Positions 8,865 through 19,000 of a DNA stretch of 64,000 bases are shown one piece after another (position 1 is the stretch's first letter; the number at the start of each line of letters is the position of its first letter). The position numbers and the translations under genes were made by a program. The DNA is from Flavobacterium sp. N2270. Its GTDB lineage: Bacteria; Bacteroidota; Bacteroidia; Flavobacteriales; Flavobacteriaceae. The notes under the pieces were generated by a model that was not told the DNA's origin, did not search any database, and saw only the letters and a list, made by a program, of their open reading frames with translations. The stretch is from assembly GCF_025947225.1 (NCBI RefSeq), contig NZ_CP110005.1, positions 1,054,001 through 1,118,000 of the forward strand, read 5' to 3'.

Positions 8865-10019
8865 ATGACAAGTTTATTGATATTCTTAGTTTTAGCTTTT
8901 ATTGGAATTGCTGTTTGGCAATTGACTAAAATTTTTGACCTTACTCAAGTTGGTACTTCAAAAGATAATTCTGAAGTGGCTAATGATCATGATAATAAAG
9001 TTAATGGTTATTTAATGTTTGCCTTTGTTGGTTTCATATATCTATTCACTATTTATTCTCTAGTTGCTTGGGGGGATTTAGTATTAGGAACACCTGCCTC
9101 TGCTCATGGTTCGGAAGTTGATAATTTAATGAACATCTCGATGGCATTAATTTTCTTCGTTCAAACTATAACTCAGTTTTTACTACATTATTTTACACAC
9201 AAGTATAGTGGTAGAGAAGGCCAAAAAGCACTATATTTTGCTGACAATAATAAATTGGAAGCAATTTGGACTATTATTCCTGTAATTGTTCTTTCAGGGT
9301 TAATTCTTTATGGTTTATATACTTGGAATGATATTATGTTTTATGATGAAGAAGAAGATGTAATGTATGTAGAAGTTTATGCCAAACAATTTTCTTGGGA
9401 AGCTAGATATGCAGGTGAAGATAATACTCTAGGTAAAGCTAATGTTAGATATATTGAAGGTGTTAATACTTTAGGTGTTGATATGGAAGATCCTGCTGCA
9501 AATGATGACAAAGCTGTAACTGGTGAATTACATATTCCTCTTGGTAAAAAAGTTGTTTTTAAATTTCGTTCTCAAGATGTTCTACATTCTGCATACATGC
9601 CTCACTTTAGGGCTCAAATGAATTGTGTTCCAGGTATGGTTACTCAGTTTGCGTTTGTTCCTACAGTTACAACTGCTGAAATGCGTTTAGATGATAAAAT
9701 AATTGAAAAAGTAAATAAAATAAATAAAATTAGAGCTGCTAAAAGCCTTAAGCTTGTTGCAGAAGGTAAAGAAGCTTTAGATCCTTACACTTTTGATTAT
9801 TTATTATTGTGTAATAAAATTTGCGGAGCTTCTCACTACAATATGCAAATGAAAGTTGTAGTTGATACTCCAGAGGATTTCAAGAAATGGTTAGCAGAAA
9901 AACCAACTGTTACTAAAGTTTGGAAGGATGCAAATGCACCTGCACCTGTAGAAGTTAAAGAAGTTACTCCGTCTCAAGTAGTTGATTCTACTGTTGTAGT
10001 AGCACAAGTTATAAAATAA
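8865..10019 (+). CDS. coxB: Cytochrome c oxidase subunit II
   Basis: Subunit II carries the CuA centre that accepts electrons and passes them to haem a of subunit I. The 384-residue product starts with a hydrophobic segment and has three more membrane helices at about 49-71, 88-110 and 131-152, more than the usual two. The CuA ligands are visible: the first His in DVLHSAYMPHFRAQ, and the pair CNKICGASH with Met in YNMQMKVVV. The C-terminal 45 residues are a Pro/Val-rich tail without obvious function. It directly follows actF, so the oxidase is co-transcribed with alternative complex III, consistent with the ACIII-aa3 supercomplex known in Flavobacterium. Confidence 0.95.
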   Translation: MTSLLIFLVLAFIGIAVWQLTKIFDLTQVGTSKDNSEVANDHDNKVNGYLMFAFVGFIYLFTIYSLVAWGDLVLGTPASAHGSEVDNLMNISMALIFFVQTITQFLLHYFTHKYSGREGQKALYFADNNKLEAIWTIIPVIVLSGLILYGLYTWNDIMFYDEEEDVMYVEVYAKQFSWEARYAGEDNTLGKANVRYIEGVNTLGVDMEDPAANDDKAVTGELHIPLGKKVVFKFRSQDVLHSAYMPHFRAQMNCVPGMVTQFAFVPTVTTAEMRLDDKIIEKVNKINKIRAAKSLKLVAEGKEALDPYTFDYLLLCNKICGASHYNMQMKVVVDTPEDFKKWLAEKPTVTKVWKDANAPAPVEVKEVTPSQVVDSTVVVAQVIK

Positions 10020-10051
10020 TTAGGTTTTTTTTAATTTTTTAGAATAAGATT

Positions 10052-11821
10052 ATGTCAGCACACGAACACGGTCATCATAAAGAAACTTTCATTACTAAAT
10101 ATATTTTTAGTATTGACCATAAGATGATTGCTAAGCAATATTTAATTACAGGAATGTTAATGGGAATCATAGGAGTTATGATGTCTATTTTCTTTCGTAT
10201 GCAAATTGCTTGGCCAGAGGAATCTTTTGAGATATTTAAAATATTTTTAGGCGAAGATTATGCTCCAGGAGGAGTTATGAGAAATGATATTTATTTAGCT
10301 TTAGTTACAATTCATGGTACCATAATGGTATTCTTTGTTCTTACAGCTGGATTGAGTGGTACTTTTAGTAACTTATTAATTCCTTTACAAATTGGAGCTA
10401 GAGATATGGCATCTGGATTTATGAATATGCTTTCATATTGGATGTTTTTTGTTTCTTGTATTATAATGATTGCTTCATTGTTTGTAGAATCTGGTCCGGC
10501 TTCTGCAGGTTGGACAATCTATCCACCATTAAGTGCATTACCACAAGCAATCCCTGGTTCTGGGACAGGTATGACATTATGGTTAGTGTCAATGGCTATT
10601 TTTATTGCTTCTTCATTAATGGGATCTTTAAACTATGTTGTAACAGTTATTAATTTAAGAACGAAAGGAATGACAATGACTCGTTTGCCATTGACAATTT
10701 GGGCGTTTTTTGTAACGGCTATTATTGGTATTGTTTCTTTTCCAGTTTTGTTTTCTGCTGCATTATTGTTAATTTTTGACAGAAGTTTTGGAACATCATT
10801 CTTCTTGTCTGATATCTTTATATCAGGTGAAGTTCTTCATTATCAAGGAGGTTCCCCGGTTTTATTTGAGCACTTGTTTTGGTTTCTTGGTCACCCTGAG
10901 GTTTATATTGTTATTTTACCTGCAATGGGTCTCGTTTCTGAAATTATGGCTTCAAGTTCACGAAAACCAATTTTCGGTTACCGTGCTATGATTGCCTCAA
11001 TTATTGCTATTGCATTTCTTTCAACAATTGTTTGGGGTCACCATATGTTTATCTCAGGAATGAATCCTTTCTTAGGTTCAGTATTTACATTTACAACTTT
11101 ATTAATTGCAATACCTTCTGCAGTTAAAGCATTTAACTGGATTACAACATTATGGAAAGGTAATTTGCAATTGAATACAGCTATGTTATTCTCAATTGGT
11201 TTTGTTTCAACTTTTATTACTGGTGGTTTAACTGGAATTATATTAGGAGATAGTACTTTAGATATTAATGTTCACGATACATATTTCGTTATTGCGCATT
11301 TCCATTTAGTAATGGGTATTTCTGCCCTTTATGGATTCTTTGCTGGTGTTTATCATTGGTATCCAAAAATGTTTGGTAGAATGCTTAATAAAACTTTAGG
11401 ATATGTTCACTTTTGGGTAACTGTAGTTTGTGCTTATGGTGTTTTCTTCCCGATGCATTTTATAGGTATGGCAGGTTTACCAAGACGTTATTATACTAAC
11501 TCTGCTTTCCCATTATTCGATGAATTAGCTGATGTTAATGTTTTAATTACCATATTTGCTATTGTTGGTGCAACTTTTCAAATTGTTTTCTTTTGGAACT
11601 TCTTTTATAGTATGTTCTATGGTAAGAAAGCTACTCAAAACCCATGGAGATCTAATACTTTAGAGTGGACAACTCCTGTAGAACACATTCATGGTAATTG
11701 GCCTGGAGAAATTCCAGAAGTTCACCGTTGGCCATATGACTATAGTAAGCCAGGTCATGAAGATGACTTTGTACCTCAGACAGTTCCTATGATGGAAGGG
11801 GAAGAAGAATTACATCATTAA
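10052..11821 (+). CDS. ctaD: Cytochrome c oxidase subunit I (aa3-type)
   Basis: This is the catalytic haem-copper subunit that reduces oxygen to water and pumps protons. The 589-residue protein has about twelve or more membrane helices and the full set of family motifs: HGTIMVFF with a haem a ligand His, WFLGHPEVYIVILP with the CuB His and cross-linked Tyr, WGHHMF with two further CuB histidines, and HDTYFVIAHFHLVMG with the ligands of haem a3 and haem a. The GHPEVY glutamate marks an A1-type proton channel. Both ends are His-rich (SAHEHGHHKE and EEELHH). The gene ends the operon; a strong terminator follows at 11840. Confidence 0.97.
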   Translation: MSAHEHGHHKETFITKYIFSIDHKMIAKQYLITGMLMGIIGVMMSIFFRMQIAWPEESFEIFKIFLGEDYAPGGVMRNDIYLALVTIHGTIMVFFVLTAGLSGTFSNLLIPLQIGARDMASGFMNMLSYWMFFVSCIIMIASLFVESGPASAGWTIYPPLSALPQAIPGSGTGMTLWLVSMAIFIASSLMGSLNYVVTVINLRTKGMTMTRLPLTIWAFFVTAIIGIVSFPVLFSAALLLIFDRSFGTSFFLSDIFISGEVLHYQGGSPVLFEHLFWFLGHPEVYIVILPAMGLVSEIMASSSRKPIFGYRAMIASIIAIAFLSTIVWGHHMFISGMNPFLGSVFTFTTLLIAIPSAVKAFNWITTLWKGNLQLNTAMLFSIGFVSTFITGGLTGIILGDSTLDINVHDTYFVIAHFHLVMGISALYGFFAGVYHWYPKMFGRMLNKTLGYVHFWVTVVCAYGVFFPMHFIGMAGLPRRYYTNSAFPLFDELADVNVLITIFAIVGATFQIVFFWNFFYSMFYGKKATQNPWRSNTLEWTTPVEHIHGNWPGEIPEVHRWPYDYSKPGHEDDFVPQTVPMMEGEEELHH

Positions 11822-11839
11822 GATAGCTTTTTTAAATAT

Positions 11840-11876
11840 ATAAAAATACCTTTCCATATGGAAAGGTATTTTTATT
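11840..11876 (+). terminator. Terminator of the act-cox operon
   Basis: A perfect 36-base palindrome (11840-11875, centre CATATG at about 11855-11860) with stem ATAAAAATACCTTTCC paired to its exact complement, ending in a T-rich tract. It lies 18 bases after the ctaD stop. Its tail runs into the upstream promoter region of ruvB. Confidence 0.85.
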
Positions 11877-11887
11877 TTAAGTTTGCA

Positions 11888-11895
11888 TATATTTG
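11888..11895 (+). promoter_or_regulatory. -7 box of ruvB, predicts a leaderless transcript
   Basis: TATATTTG is an exact TAnnTTTG match ending four bases before the ruvB ATG at 11900. Initiation at the usual distance would place the mRNA 5' end at or next to the start codon. No clear -33 TTG is visible because that region is the T-tract of the preceding terminator. Confidence 0.6.
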
Positions 11896-11899
11896 TATT

Positions 11900-12922
11900 A
11901 TGAATGAAAATTTAGATCCAAATAAAGATAGGTTTACTCCTCAAGAAATTGATGTTGAAAAGGCACTAAGACCTTTATCTTTTGACGATTTTGCTGGACA
12001 AGAGCAAGTTTTAGAAAACTTGCAAATTTTTGTTCAGGCTGCTAATTTAAGACAAGAAGCCTTGGATCATACTTTATTTCATGGTCCTCCGGGTTTGGGA
12101 AAAACAACATTAGCTAATATTTTAGCAAATGAATTAGGTGTTGGTATTAAAATTACTTCTGGGCCAGTACTTGATAAGCCTGGTGATTTAGCTGGTTTGC
12201 TTACCAACTTGGAGGATAGAGATATTCTTTTTATTGATGAAATACATCGTTTAAGTCCTATTGTAGAGGAATACTTGTATTCAGCAATGGAAGATTTTAA
12301 GATTGATATCATGATAGAGTCAGGGCCAAATGCTCGTACTGTTCAAATAAACCTTAACCCTTTTACACTTGTTGGAGCAACAACTCGTTCAGGCTTATTA
12401 ACTGCTCCAATGCGTGCCCGTTTTGGTATACAAAGTCGTTTGCAGTATTATAATACAGAGTTGCTTACTTCTATTGTAGAGCGTAGTTCATCTATTTTAA
12501 ATATGCCAATTACAAACGAAGCAGCAATTGAAATTGCAGGTAGAAGTAGAGGGACTCCTCGTATTGCAAATGCATTATTAAGAAGAGTTAGAGATTTTGC
12601 ACAAATAAAAGGTAATGGTAGTATAGATATTGAAATTTCAAAATTTGCTTTAAAAGCACTGCATGTAGATGCTAACGGACTAGATGAGATGGATAATAAA
12701 ATACTAATTACTATAATTGAAAAATTTAAAGGTGGTCCAGTAGGTTTAACGACTATTGCTACGGCAGTCTCGGAAAGTAGTGAAACCATTGAAGAGGTTT
12801 ATGAACCATTTTTAATTCAAGAAGGTTTTTTAATGAGAACTCCAAGAGGTCGTGAAGTAACAGAAAAAGCATATAAACATTTAGGAAAAATAAAAGCAAA
12901 TATACAAGGCGGATTATTTTAA
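11900..12922 (+). CDS. ruvB: Holliday junction branch migration helicase RuvB
   Basis: RuvB is the AAA+ motor that drives branch migration with RuvA. Starting at ATG 11900 gives 340 residues, the usual length; an upstream ATG at 11858 falls in the middle of the terminator hairpin and is rejected. Visible motifs are Walker [10 protein letters not shown] at 62-70, Walker B FIDEIHR at 111-117, and the sensor region [17 protein letters not shown]. The C-terminal winged-helix part includes [10 protein letters not shown], the family's DNA-binding signature. ruvA is about 2.5 kb downstream behind maeB rather than adjacent, which is common in this phylum. Confidence 0.97.
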   Translation: MNENLDPNKDRFTPQEIDVEKALRPLSFDDFAGQEQVLENLQIFVQAANLRQEALDHTLFHGPPGLGKTTLANILANELGVGIKITSGPVLDKPGDLAGLLTNLEDRDILFIDEIHRLSPIVEEYLYSAMEDFKIDIMIESGPNARTVQINLNPFTLVGATTRSGLLTAPMRARFGIQSRLQYYNTELLTSIVERSSSILNMPITNEAAIEIAGRSRGTPRIANALLRRVRDFAQIKGNGSIDIEISKFALKALHVDANGLDEMDNKILITIIEKFKGGPVGLTTIATAVSESSETIEEVYEPFLIQEGFLMRTPRGREVTEKAYKHLGKIKANIQGGLF

Positions 12923-12951
12923 AAATTAATGTAATTAATAATTATTCTAGA

Positions 12952-12983
12952 AAACCAAAGTTGAATACTTTGGTTTCTTTTTT
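12952..12983 (+). terminator. Terminator of ruvB
   Basis: Stem AAACCAAAG (12952-12960), seven-base loop, CTTTGGTTT (12968-12976), followed by CTTTTTTA. It lies about 30 bases after the ruvB stop. Confidence 0.8.
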
Positions 12984-13090
12984 ATGTTTATTTTAAAGTT
13001 TATTGAAACTTTGTTTTTTTAAGGTATTTTGATCTAAATATTTAATTTTTAAAACACTCATTTAAATTTTTTTTGTTGATATGCTTATGT

Positions 13091-13098
13091 TAACTTTG
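13091..13098 (+). promoter_or_regulatory. Probable -7 box of maeB
   Basis: TAACTTTG matches TAnnTTTG, 23 bases before the maeB ATG. TTTG/TTG at 13072-13078 is a possible -33 element. The rest of the 200-base gap holds the ruvB terminator and otherwise only AT-rich DNA. Confidence 0.55.
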
Positions 13099-13121
13099 TA
13101 AGTTCATATAGATTTAATCAT

Positions 13122-15413
13122 ATGCATAAAGATACAAAAAGAAGAGAAGCATTATTATATCACGCTAAGCCTACACCTGGTAAAATTCAGGTAGTTCCAA
13201 CAAAAAAATACGCTACACAAAGAGACTTGTCTTTAGCATATTCTCCTGGTGTTGCAGAGCCATGTCTTGAAATTGCAAAAGATGTTGATAATGTATATAA
13301 ATATACTGCAAAAGGTAATTTAGTCGCTGTAATTTCTAATGGTACTGCTGTTTTAGGGCTAGGTGATATTGGTCCAGAGGCGTCTAAGCCTGTAATGGAA
13401 GGAAAAGCCTTGTTATTTAAGATATTTTCCGATATTGATGTTTTTGATATTGAAGTAGGTACAAAAGATGTAGAGCAATTTATTCAAACAGTAAAAAACA
13501 TAGCTCCTACTTTTGGGGGTATTAACCTTGAAGATATAAAAGCGCCGGAATCATTCGAAATCGAAAGAAGGTTGGTTGAAGAGTTAAATATACCTGTAAT
13601 GCATGACGATCAGCATGGAACAGCAATAATTTCTTCTGCAGCTTTATTAAACGCGTTAGAGTTAGCAGGAAAGGATATTGAAAAAGTAAAAGTTGTGGTT
13701 TCGGGTGCTGGTTCAGCAGCTTTAGCATGTGCTAATTTATATGTTTTACTTGGAGTTAAAGTAGATAATATTTTGATGTTTGATAAAGACGGAATGCTAA
13801 CTACATGTAGAGAAGATTTATCGAGCTTACAATTAAAATACGCTAAGTCATGTAATCCAAAAACATTAACTCAAGCTATTCATGGCGCGGATGTTTTTTT
13901 AGGGCTTTCAGCAGGAAATATTCTTTCAGCCGAAATGTTAATGACAATGAGTTCAAATCCAATTGTTTTTGCAATGGCAAACCCAATACCTGAAATAGAT
14001 TATAATGTTGCAATTAATGCTCGTGAAGATATTATTATGGCAACTGGTCGTTCAGACCACCCTAATCAGGTTAATAATGTATTAGGATTTCCATATATTT
14101 TTAGAGGTGCTCTAGATGTTAGAGCCACTAAGATTAATGAAGAAATGAAAATGGCTGCGGTTCGAGCTTTAGCTGAATTAGCAAAAACACCAGTGCCAGA
14201 ACAAGTAAATATTGCTTATGGTGAGACTAAATTAAATTTCGGAAAAGACTATATTATTCCTAAGCCGTTCGATCCAAGGTTGATTTCTGTCGTTGCTCCA
14301 GCGGTTGCAAAAGCGGCAATGGATTCTGGTGTAGCGCAAGTTGAAATTCAGGATTGGAATAAATATGAAGAAGAATTATTGAACAGATTAGGTTCTGATA
14401 ATAAGATGATTCGTATGTTAGTTAATAGAGCAAAAACAAATCCAAAGCGAGTTGTTTTTGCAGAAGCAGACCATTTAGATGTTTTAAAAGCAGCTCAAAT
14501 TGTTCATGAAGAAGGAATTGGTGAACCAATATTGCTTGGAAACCGAGAAATTATTCAAGAGTTAAAAGAGGAGATAGGTTTTGATGCTAACGTTACAATT
14601 ATAGATCCAAAATCAAAAAAAGAAAAAGAAAGAAGAGATGTTTATGCAAAATCATTTTGGAAATCTAGACAAAGAAGAGGGATTACTTTTCTAGATGCTC
14701 AAAAATGGATGAGAGAACGTAATTATTTTGCAGCAATGATGATTAACGAAGGAGAAGCTGATACACTTGTGACGGGATATTCTAGAAGTTATCCAACAGT
14801 TGTTAAGCCAGTTTTAGAGTTAATTGAAAAAGCTCCAGGTGTTGATAAAATTGCAACAACAAATATGATGATGACTAGTCGTGGTCCTATTTTTCTATCT
14901 GATACTGCAATTAACCCAGATCCTTCAGCAGAAGATTTAGCTCGAATTGCTTTGATGACAGCAAAAACAGTAAGGATGTTTGGAATGGAACCGGTTATTG
15001 CAATGGTGTCATTTTCAAATTTTGGCTCTTCAGCAAATCATAATTCTTCTAAAATAAGAGAAGCAGTAGCTTATTTGCATAAATACTACCCTGATTTAAT
15101 TGTTGATGGAGAAATTCAAACAGATTTTGCATTAAATTCCGAGCTATTAAAGAGTAAGTTCCCATTCTCAAAATTGGTAGATAAAAAAGTAAACACATTA
15201 ATTTTTCCTAATTTAGACTCTGCGAATATCACTTATAAAATGATGAAAGAGCTGAATAAATCAGACTCAATAGGTCCAATAATGTTAGGTCTTGATAAGC
15301 CAGTTCATATTTTCCAATTAGGGGCTAGTGTTGAAGAAATGGTTAATATGGCTGCAGTATCAGTTGTAGATGCTCAAGAAAAGGAAAGGAAATTAAGACA
15401 AGGAAATCAATAA
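13122..15413 (+). CDS. maeB: NADP-dependent malic enzyme fused to a phosphotransacetylase-like domain (MaeB type)
   Basis: The enzyme oxidatively decarboxylates malate to pyruvate with reduction of NADP. Residues 1 to about 430 are the malic enzyme part: the [10 protein letters not shown] segment near 40, [12 protein letters not shown] near 75-86, the HDDQHGTA motif near 161-168, and a nucleotide-binding VVSGAGSAA. Residues 430-763 are a phosphate acetyl/butyryltransferase-like domain ([23 protein letters not shown]), which in this family is thought to be an acetyl-CoA-sensing regulatory domain rather than an active transferase. The 763-residue length is normal for MaeB. It is followed 36 bases later by ruvA. 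Confidence 0.93.
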   Translation: MHKDTKRREALLYHAKPTPGKIQVVPTKKYATQRDLSLAYSPGVAEPCLEIAKDVDNVYKYTAKGNLVAVISNGTAVLGLGDIGPEASKPVMEGKALLFKIFSDIDVFDIEVGTKDVEQFIQTVKNIAPTFGGINLEDIKAPESFEIERRLVEELNIPVMHDDQHGTAIISSAALLNALELAGKDIEKVKVVVSGAGSAALACANLYVLLGVKVDNILMFDKDGMLTTCREDLSSLQLKYAKSCNPKTLTQAIHGADVFLGLSAGNILSAEMLMTMSSNPIVFAMANPIPEIDYNVAINAREDIIMATGRSDHPNQVNNVLGFPYIFRGALDVRATKINEEMKMAAVRALAELAKTPVPEQVNIAYGETKLNFGKDYIIPKPFDPRLISVVAPAVAKAAMDSGVAQVEIQDWNKYEEELLNRLGSDNKMIRMLVNRAKTNPKRVVFAEADHLDVLKAAQIVHEEGIGEPILLGNREIIQELKEEIGFDANVTIIDPKSKKEKERRDVYAKSFWKSRQRRGITFLDAQKWMRERNYFAAMMINEGEADTLVTGYSRSYPTVVKPVLELIEKAPGVDKIATTNMMMTSRGPIFLSDTAINPDPSAEDLARIALMTAKTVRMFGMEPVIAMVSFSNFGSSANHNSSKIREAVAYLHKYYPDLIVDGEIQTDFALNSELLKSKFPFSKLVDKKVNTLIFPNLDSANITYKMMKELNKSDSIGPIMLGLDKPVHIFQLGASVEEMVNMAAVSVVDAQEKERKLRQGNQ

Positions 15414-15420
15414 TATTTTT

Positions 15421-15428
15421 TATTTTTG
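15421..15428 (+). promoter_or_regulatory. Possible internal promoter before ruvA-sprA
   Basis: TATTTTTG between maeB and ruvA fits the TAnnTTTG -7 box and is 21 bases before the ruvA ATG. No convincing -33 element is seen, so this could be chance in AT-rich DNA. Confidence 0.35.
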
Positions 15429-15449
15429 GTAACAAACAGAACTTAAATT

Positions 15450-16031
15450 ATGATAACACACATACAGGGTAGATTAGTAGAAAAAACACCAACTGAGGTT
15501 GTTATTGATTGTAATGGAGTGGGTTATCATGTTAATATTTCTTTACATACTTTTTCACAATTACCTGATGGTGAAAATTTAAAGCTATTCACTTTTCTTC
15601 AGGTTAAAGAAGATTCTCATACTTTATTTGGTTTTGTAGAAAAGCAAGAAAGGGAATTATTTAAGTTCTTGATTTCTGTTTCTGGAATTGGGGCTAATAT
15701 TGCTAGAACAATGCTCTCTTCGTTAGCGCCTCAACAAATTATACAAGCCATAGCTTCAAATGATGTTGCAACAGTGCAAAGTATAAAAGGGATTGGAGCT
15801 AAAACCGCACAAAGAGTAATTTTAGATTTAAAAGACAAAGTGTTAAAAGTATATAATTTAGACGAAGTTTCAATTATAGAAAGCAATACAAATAAAGAAG
15901 AAGCGTTATCTGCTTTAGAAGTTCTAGGTTTTGCTAGAAAATCTGCCGAAAAAGTAATTGAAAAAATCAATAGAGATGCTCCAAATGCTACTGTTGAAGA
16001 GTTAATTAAACAAGCATTAAAAAGTTTATAA
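15450..16031 (+). CDS. ruvA: Holliday junction DNA helicase subunit RuvA
   Basis: RuvA binds four-way junctions as a tetramer and recruits RuvB. The 193-residue product has the N-terminal OB-fold (MITHIQGRLVEKTPTEVVID), the helix-hairpin-helix pair in the middle (FKFLISVSGIGANIART near 75 and IKGIGAKTAQRVILDLKDK near 110-128), and a C-terminal three-helix domain (EALSALEVLGFARKSAEKVI) that contacts RuvB. It ends three bases before the TTG start of sprA, so it probably shares a transcript with that gene. Confidence 0.96.
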   Translation: MITHIQGRLVEKTPTEVVIDCNGVGYHVNISLHTFSQLPDGENLKLFTFLQVKEDSHTLFGFVEKQERELFKFLISVSGIGANIARTMLSSLAPQQIIQAIASNDVATVQSIKGIGAKTAQRVILDLKDKVLKVYNLDEVSIIESNTNKEEALSALEVLGFARKSAEKVIEKINRDAPNATVEELIKQALKSL

Positions 16032-16034
16032 AAT

Positions 16035-19000
16035 TTGGAAAAGACAACTATAGAAAATACGTTTTATAAATTAATACAAGTAATAAAACTTTTAATTTTT
16101 ATTGCTCCTTTTCTGGTTTTTTCGCAAGTTGACGAAGAGGAAAATGATACTATAAAAACAGGAGTCGATTTAGGAATAATTGAAGTCCCAAATCCGAAAA
16201 GTATTGTAGAGGCTTATACTTATGATTCAGGAACAGATAGATATATTTATACCAGCTCATTTGATGGTTTCAATATTAACTATCCACTTGTCTTAACTCC
16301 TGAACAATATCAAGAATTAGTTCTTCGTGAAGAAATGCGTAAGTATTATCGAGAGAAGTCAGCAGCAACTGATGCAGCACTAAAAGGTGATACTGAAGCA
16401 GGGAAAGACCTTTTGCCTCGTTATTATGTAAATTCAAAATTCTTTGAAGCTATTTTTGGGAGTAATACTATAGATATTAAACCTACAGGTTCTGTTGAGT
16501 TAGATTTAGGAGTACGATTTACAAAACAAGATAATCCAGCATTTTCTCCAAGAAATAGAAAGACAACAACTTTTGATTTTGATCAAAGAATAAGTGTTGG
16601 ACTTCAAGGAAAAGTAGGAACAAGGTTGAATGTGAATATAAACTATGATACAGAGTCTACATTTGCGTTTCAAAATTTAATTAAATTAGAGTATGGTTCT
16701 AATGAAGATGATATTCTTCAAAAACTTGAAGTTGGTAATGTTAGTTTTCCGTTATCAAATTCATTAATTAGAGGAGCACAAAGTTTGTTTGGAGTTAAGG
16801 CTCAACTTCAATTTGGTAAAACTAAAGTGACAGGAGTTTTCTCTGAACAAAAATCACAAACAAGATCAGTTACATCTCAAGGAGGTGGAACATTACAAGA
16901 TTTTGAGGTTTTTGCGCTTGATTATGATGCAGATAGACATTATTTTTTATCACAATATTTTAGAGAACAATACGACAAGGCTCTTATTAACTACCCATAC
17001 ATAAATAGTAGAGTTCAAATTAATAGAATTGAAGTTTGGGTTACGAACAAACAGAATAGGGTAAATTCTACAGAAAATAATTTAAGAAATATTATTGCGC
17101 TTCAAGATATTGGTGAAGGACAAATATCGGGAGTAAATTCTCAAGAAATTGTAGCTATAGATTTGGTAACAAATCCAACTTTTTTTATTGCGCCAGCAGA
17201 TACTCCTTCAGATAATAAAAATAATAGATTCAATCCAAATAAAATTAATGAGACCGGTTATTTTTTAAAAACTGATATTAGAGAAATTGCAACTGCAGGA
17301 AACGGATTTAATGTTATTGGTGGAGTTAATGAAGGTTTAGATTATGCTAAACTTGAAAATGCAAGAAAGTTAACAGCTTCTGAATTTACTTTTCATCCTC
17401 AATTAGGATATATTTCATTAAATCAAAAATTAGCCAATGATGAAGTTTTGGCTGTTTCTTACCAATATACCGTTGGAGCTGATGTTTATCAAGTTGGAGA
17501 ATTTGGTACAGATGGAGTTGATGCTACACAAGTAAGCACCACTGGAGTTCCAACTTCTCAAGCGTTAATTCTAAAATTATTAAAAAGTAATTTAACAGCA
17601 GTTAAACAAAAAGCACCTTATGCTGATTTAACAATGCCAACATGGAACTTAATGATGAAGAATATTTATCAAATTCCTGGAGCATATCAATTACAACAAG
17701 AAGATTTTAGATTAAATATATTATATACAGATCCATCACCTTTAAATTACATCACACAATCTGGTGTAACACCGCTTCCAGCCGATGTAGCTGACACACC
17801 ATTATTAAAAGTATTTAATGTTGATAAATTAAATTATACAAATGATCCTCAAGATGGAGGAGATGGTTTCTTTGATTTTGTTCCAGGAGTTACAATAGAC
17901 ACTCAATCTGGTAGAATTATTTTTACGACTAAAGAACCTTTTGGTGAACACTTGTTTTCAAAATTAAATACAAGTAGCGGTGAAGATTATGATATTCCAT
18001 TGACATATAATTCTAATCAAAGTAAATACGTCTTTAGAAACTTATACACCTCTACACAAGCAGCTGCACTTCAAGAAAGTGAAAAAAATAAATTTCAACT
18101 GCGTGGAAAGTTTAAATCTACAGGTGGAGATGGAATTTCTATAGGGGCGTTTAATGTTCCGCAAGGATCTGTTGTGGTTACTGCCGGAGGAAGATTGTTG
18201 GTAGAAGGGGTTGATTATACTGTAAACTATCAATTAGGAAAAGTTCAAATTTTAGATCCTTCTTTACAAGCTTCTAATACTCCAATTGAAATATCTGTTG
18301 AGAACAATTCTGTTTTTGGGCAACAAACAAGAAGATTTTGGGGTGTAAATGTAGAACATCAATTCAATAAGAACTTTTTAGTTGGAGCAACTTTATTGAA
18401 TTTGTCTGAAAAGCCTTTTACAAATAAGTCTAATTATGGTCAGGAATCTATAAACAATACAATTTTTGGTATAAATACAAATTATTCTACTGAAGTTCCA
18501 TTTTTCACAAGGATGGTTAATAAATTACCAAATATTGATACTGATGTTCCTTCTAATTTATCATTCAGAGGAGAAGTTGCATATTTAAAACCAGGAGCTT
18601 CAAAGGCCGACCAGTTTAATGGTGAAGCAACTACTTATGTAGATGATTTTGAAGGTTCTCAATCTACAATAGATTTACGTTCATCAAGCACATGGAGTTT
18701 AGCAAGTGTTCCATTAGAAGGTGCTTTTGATGGAGATCCTTCTGATACTGAATCATCTTCAGACAACATAAGTATTGGATATAAAAGAGCAAAACTTTCT
18801 TGGTACTCAATAGACCCTGTATTTTACACACAAACACCAAGTGGTATAAATGATAATGACTTGTCTTTAAATAGTACAAGAAGAATTTATATTGAAGAAT
18901 TGTATCCGGTAACTAATGTAGCACAAGGGCAATCTACAGTTGTTAATACTTTAGATTTAAGCTACTATCCTTTAGAAAGAGGAGCTTATAACTTTAACCC

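Noticed and set aside
11858-11899. ATG start for ruvB 42 bases upstream
   Set aside because: It lies at the centre of the terminator palindrome, and the downstream ATG gives the normal 340-residue length and follows a -7 box.
12448-12789. 113-residue open frame antisense to ruvB
   Set aside because: It is fully inside a conserved gene, has no recognisable features, and its composition mirrors the ruvB codons.
14390-15413. Separate phosphotransacetylase gene
   Set aside because: The frame is continuous with malic enzyme, and the fusion is the normal MaeB layout.
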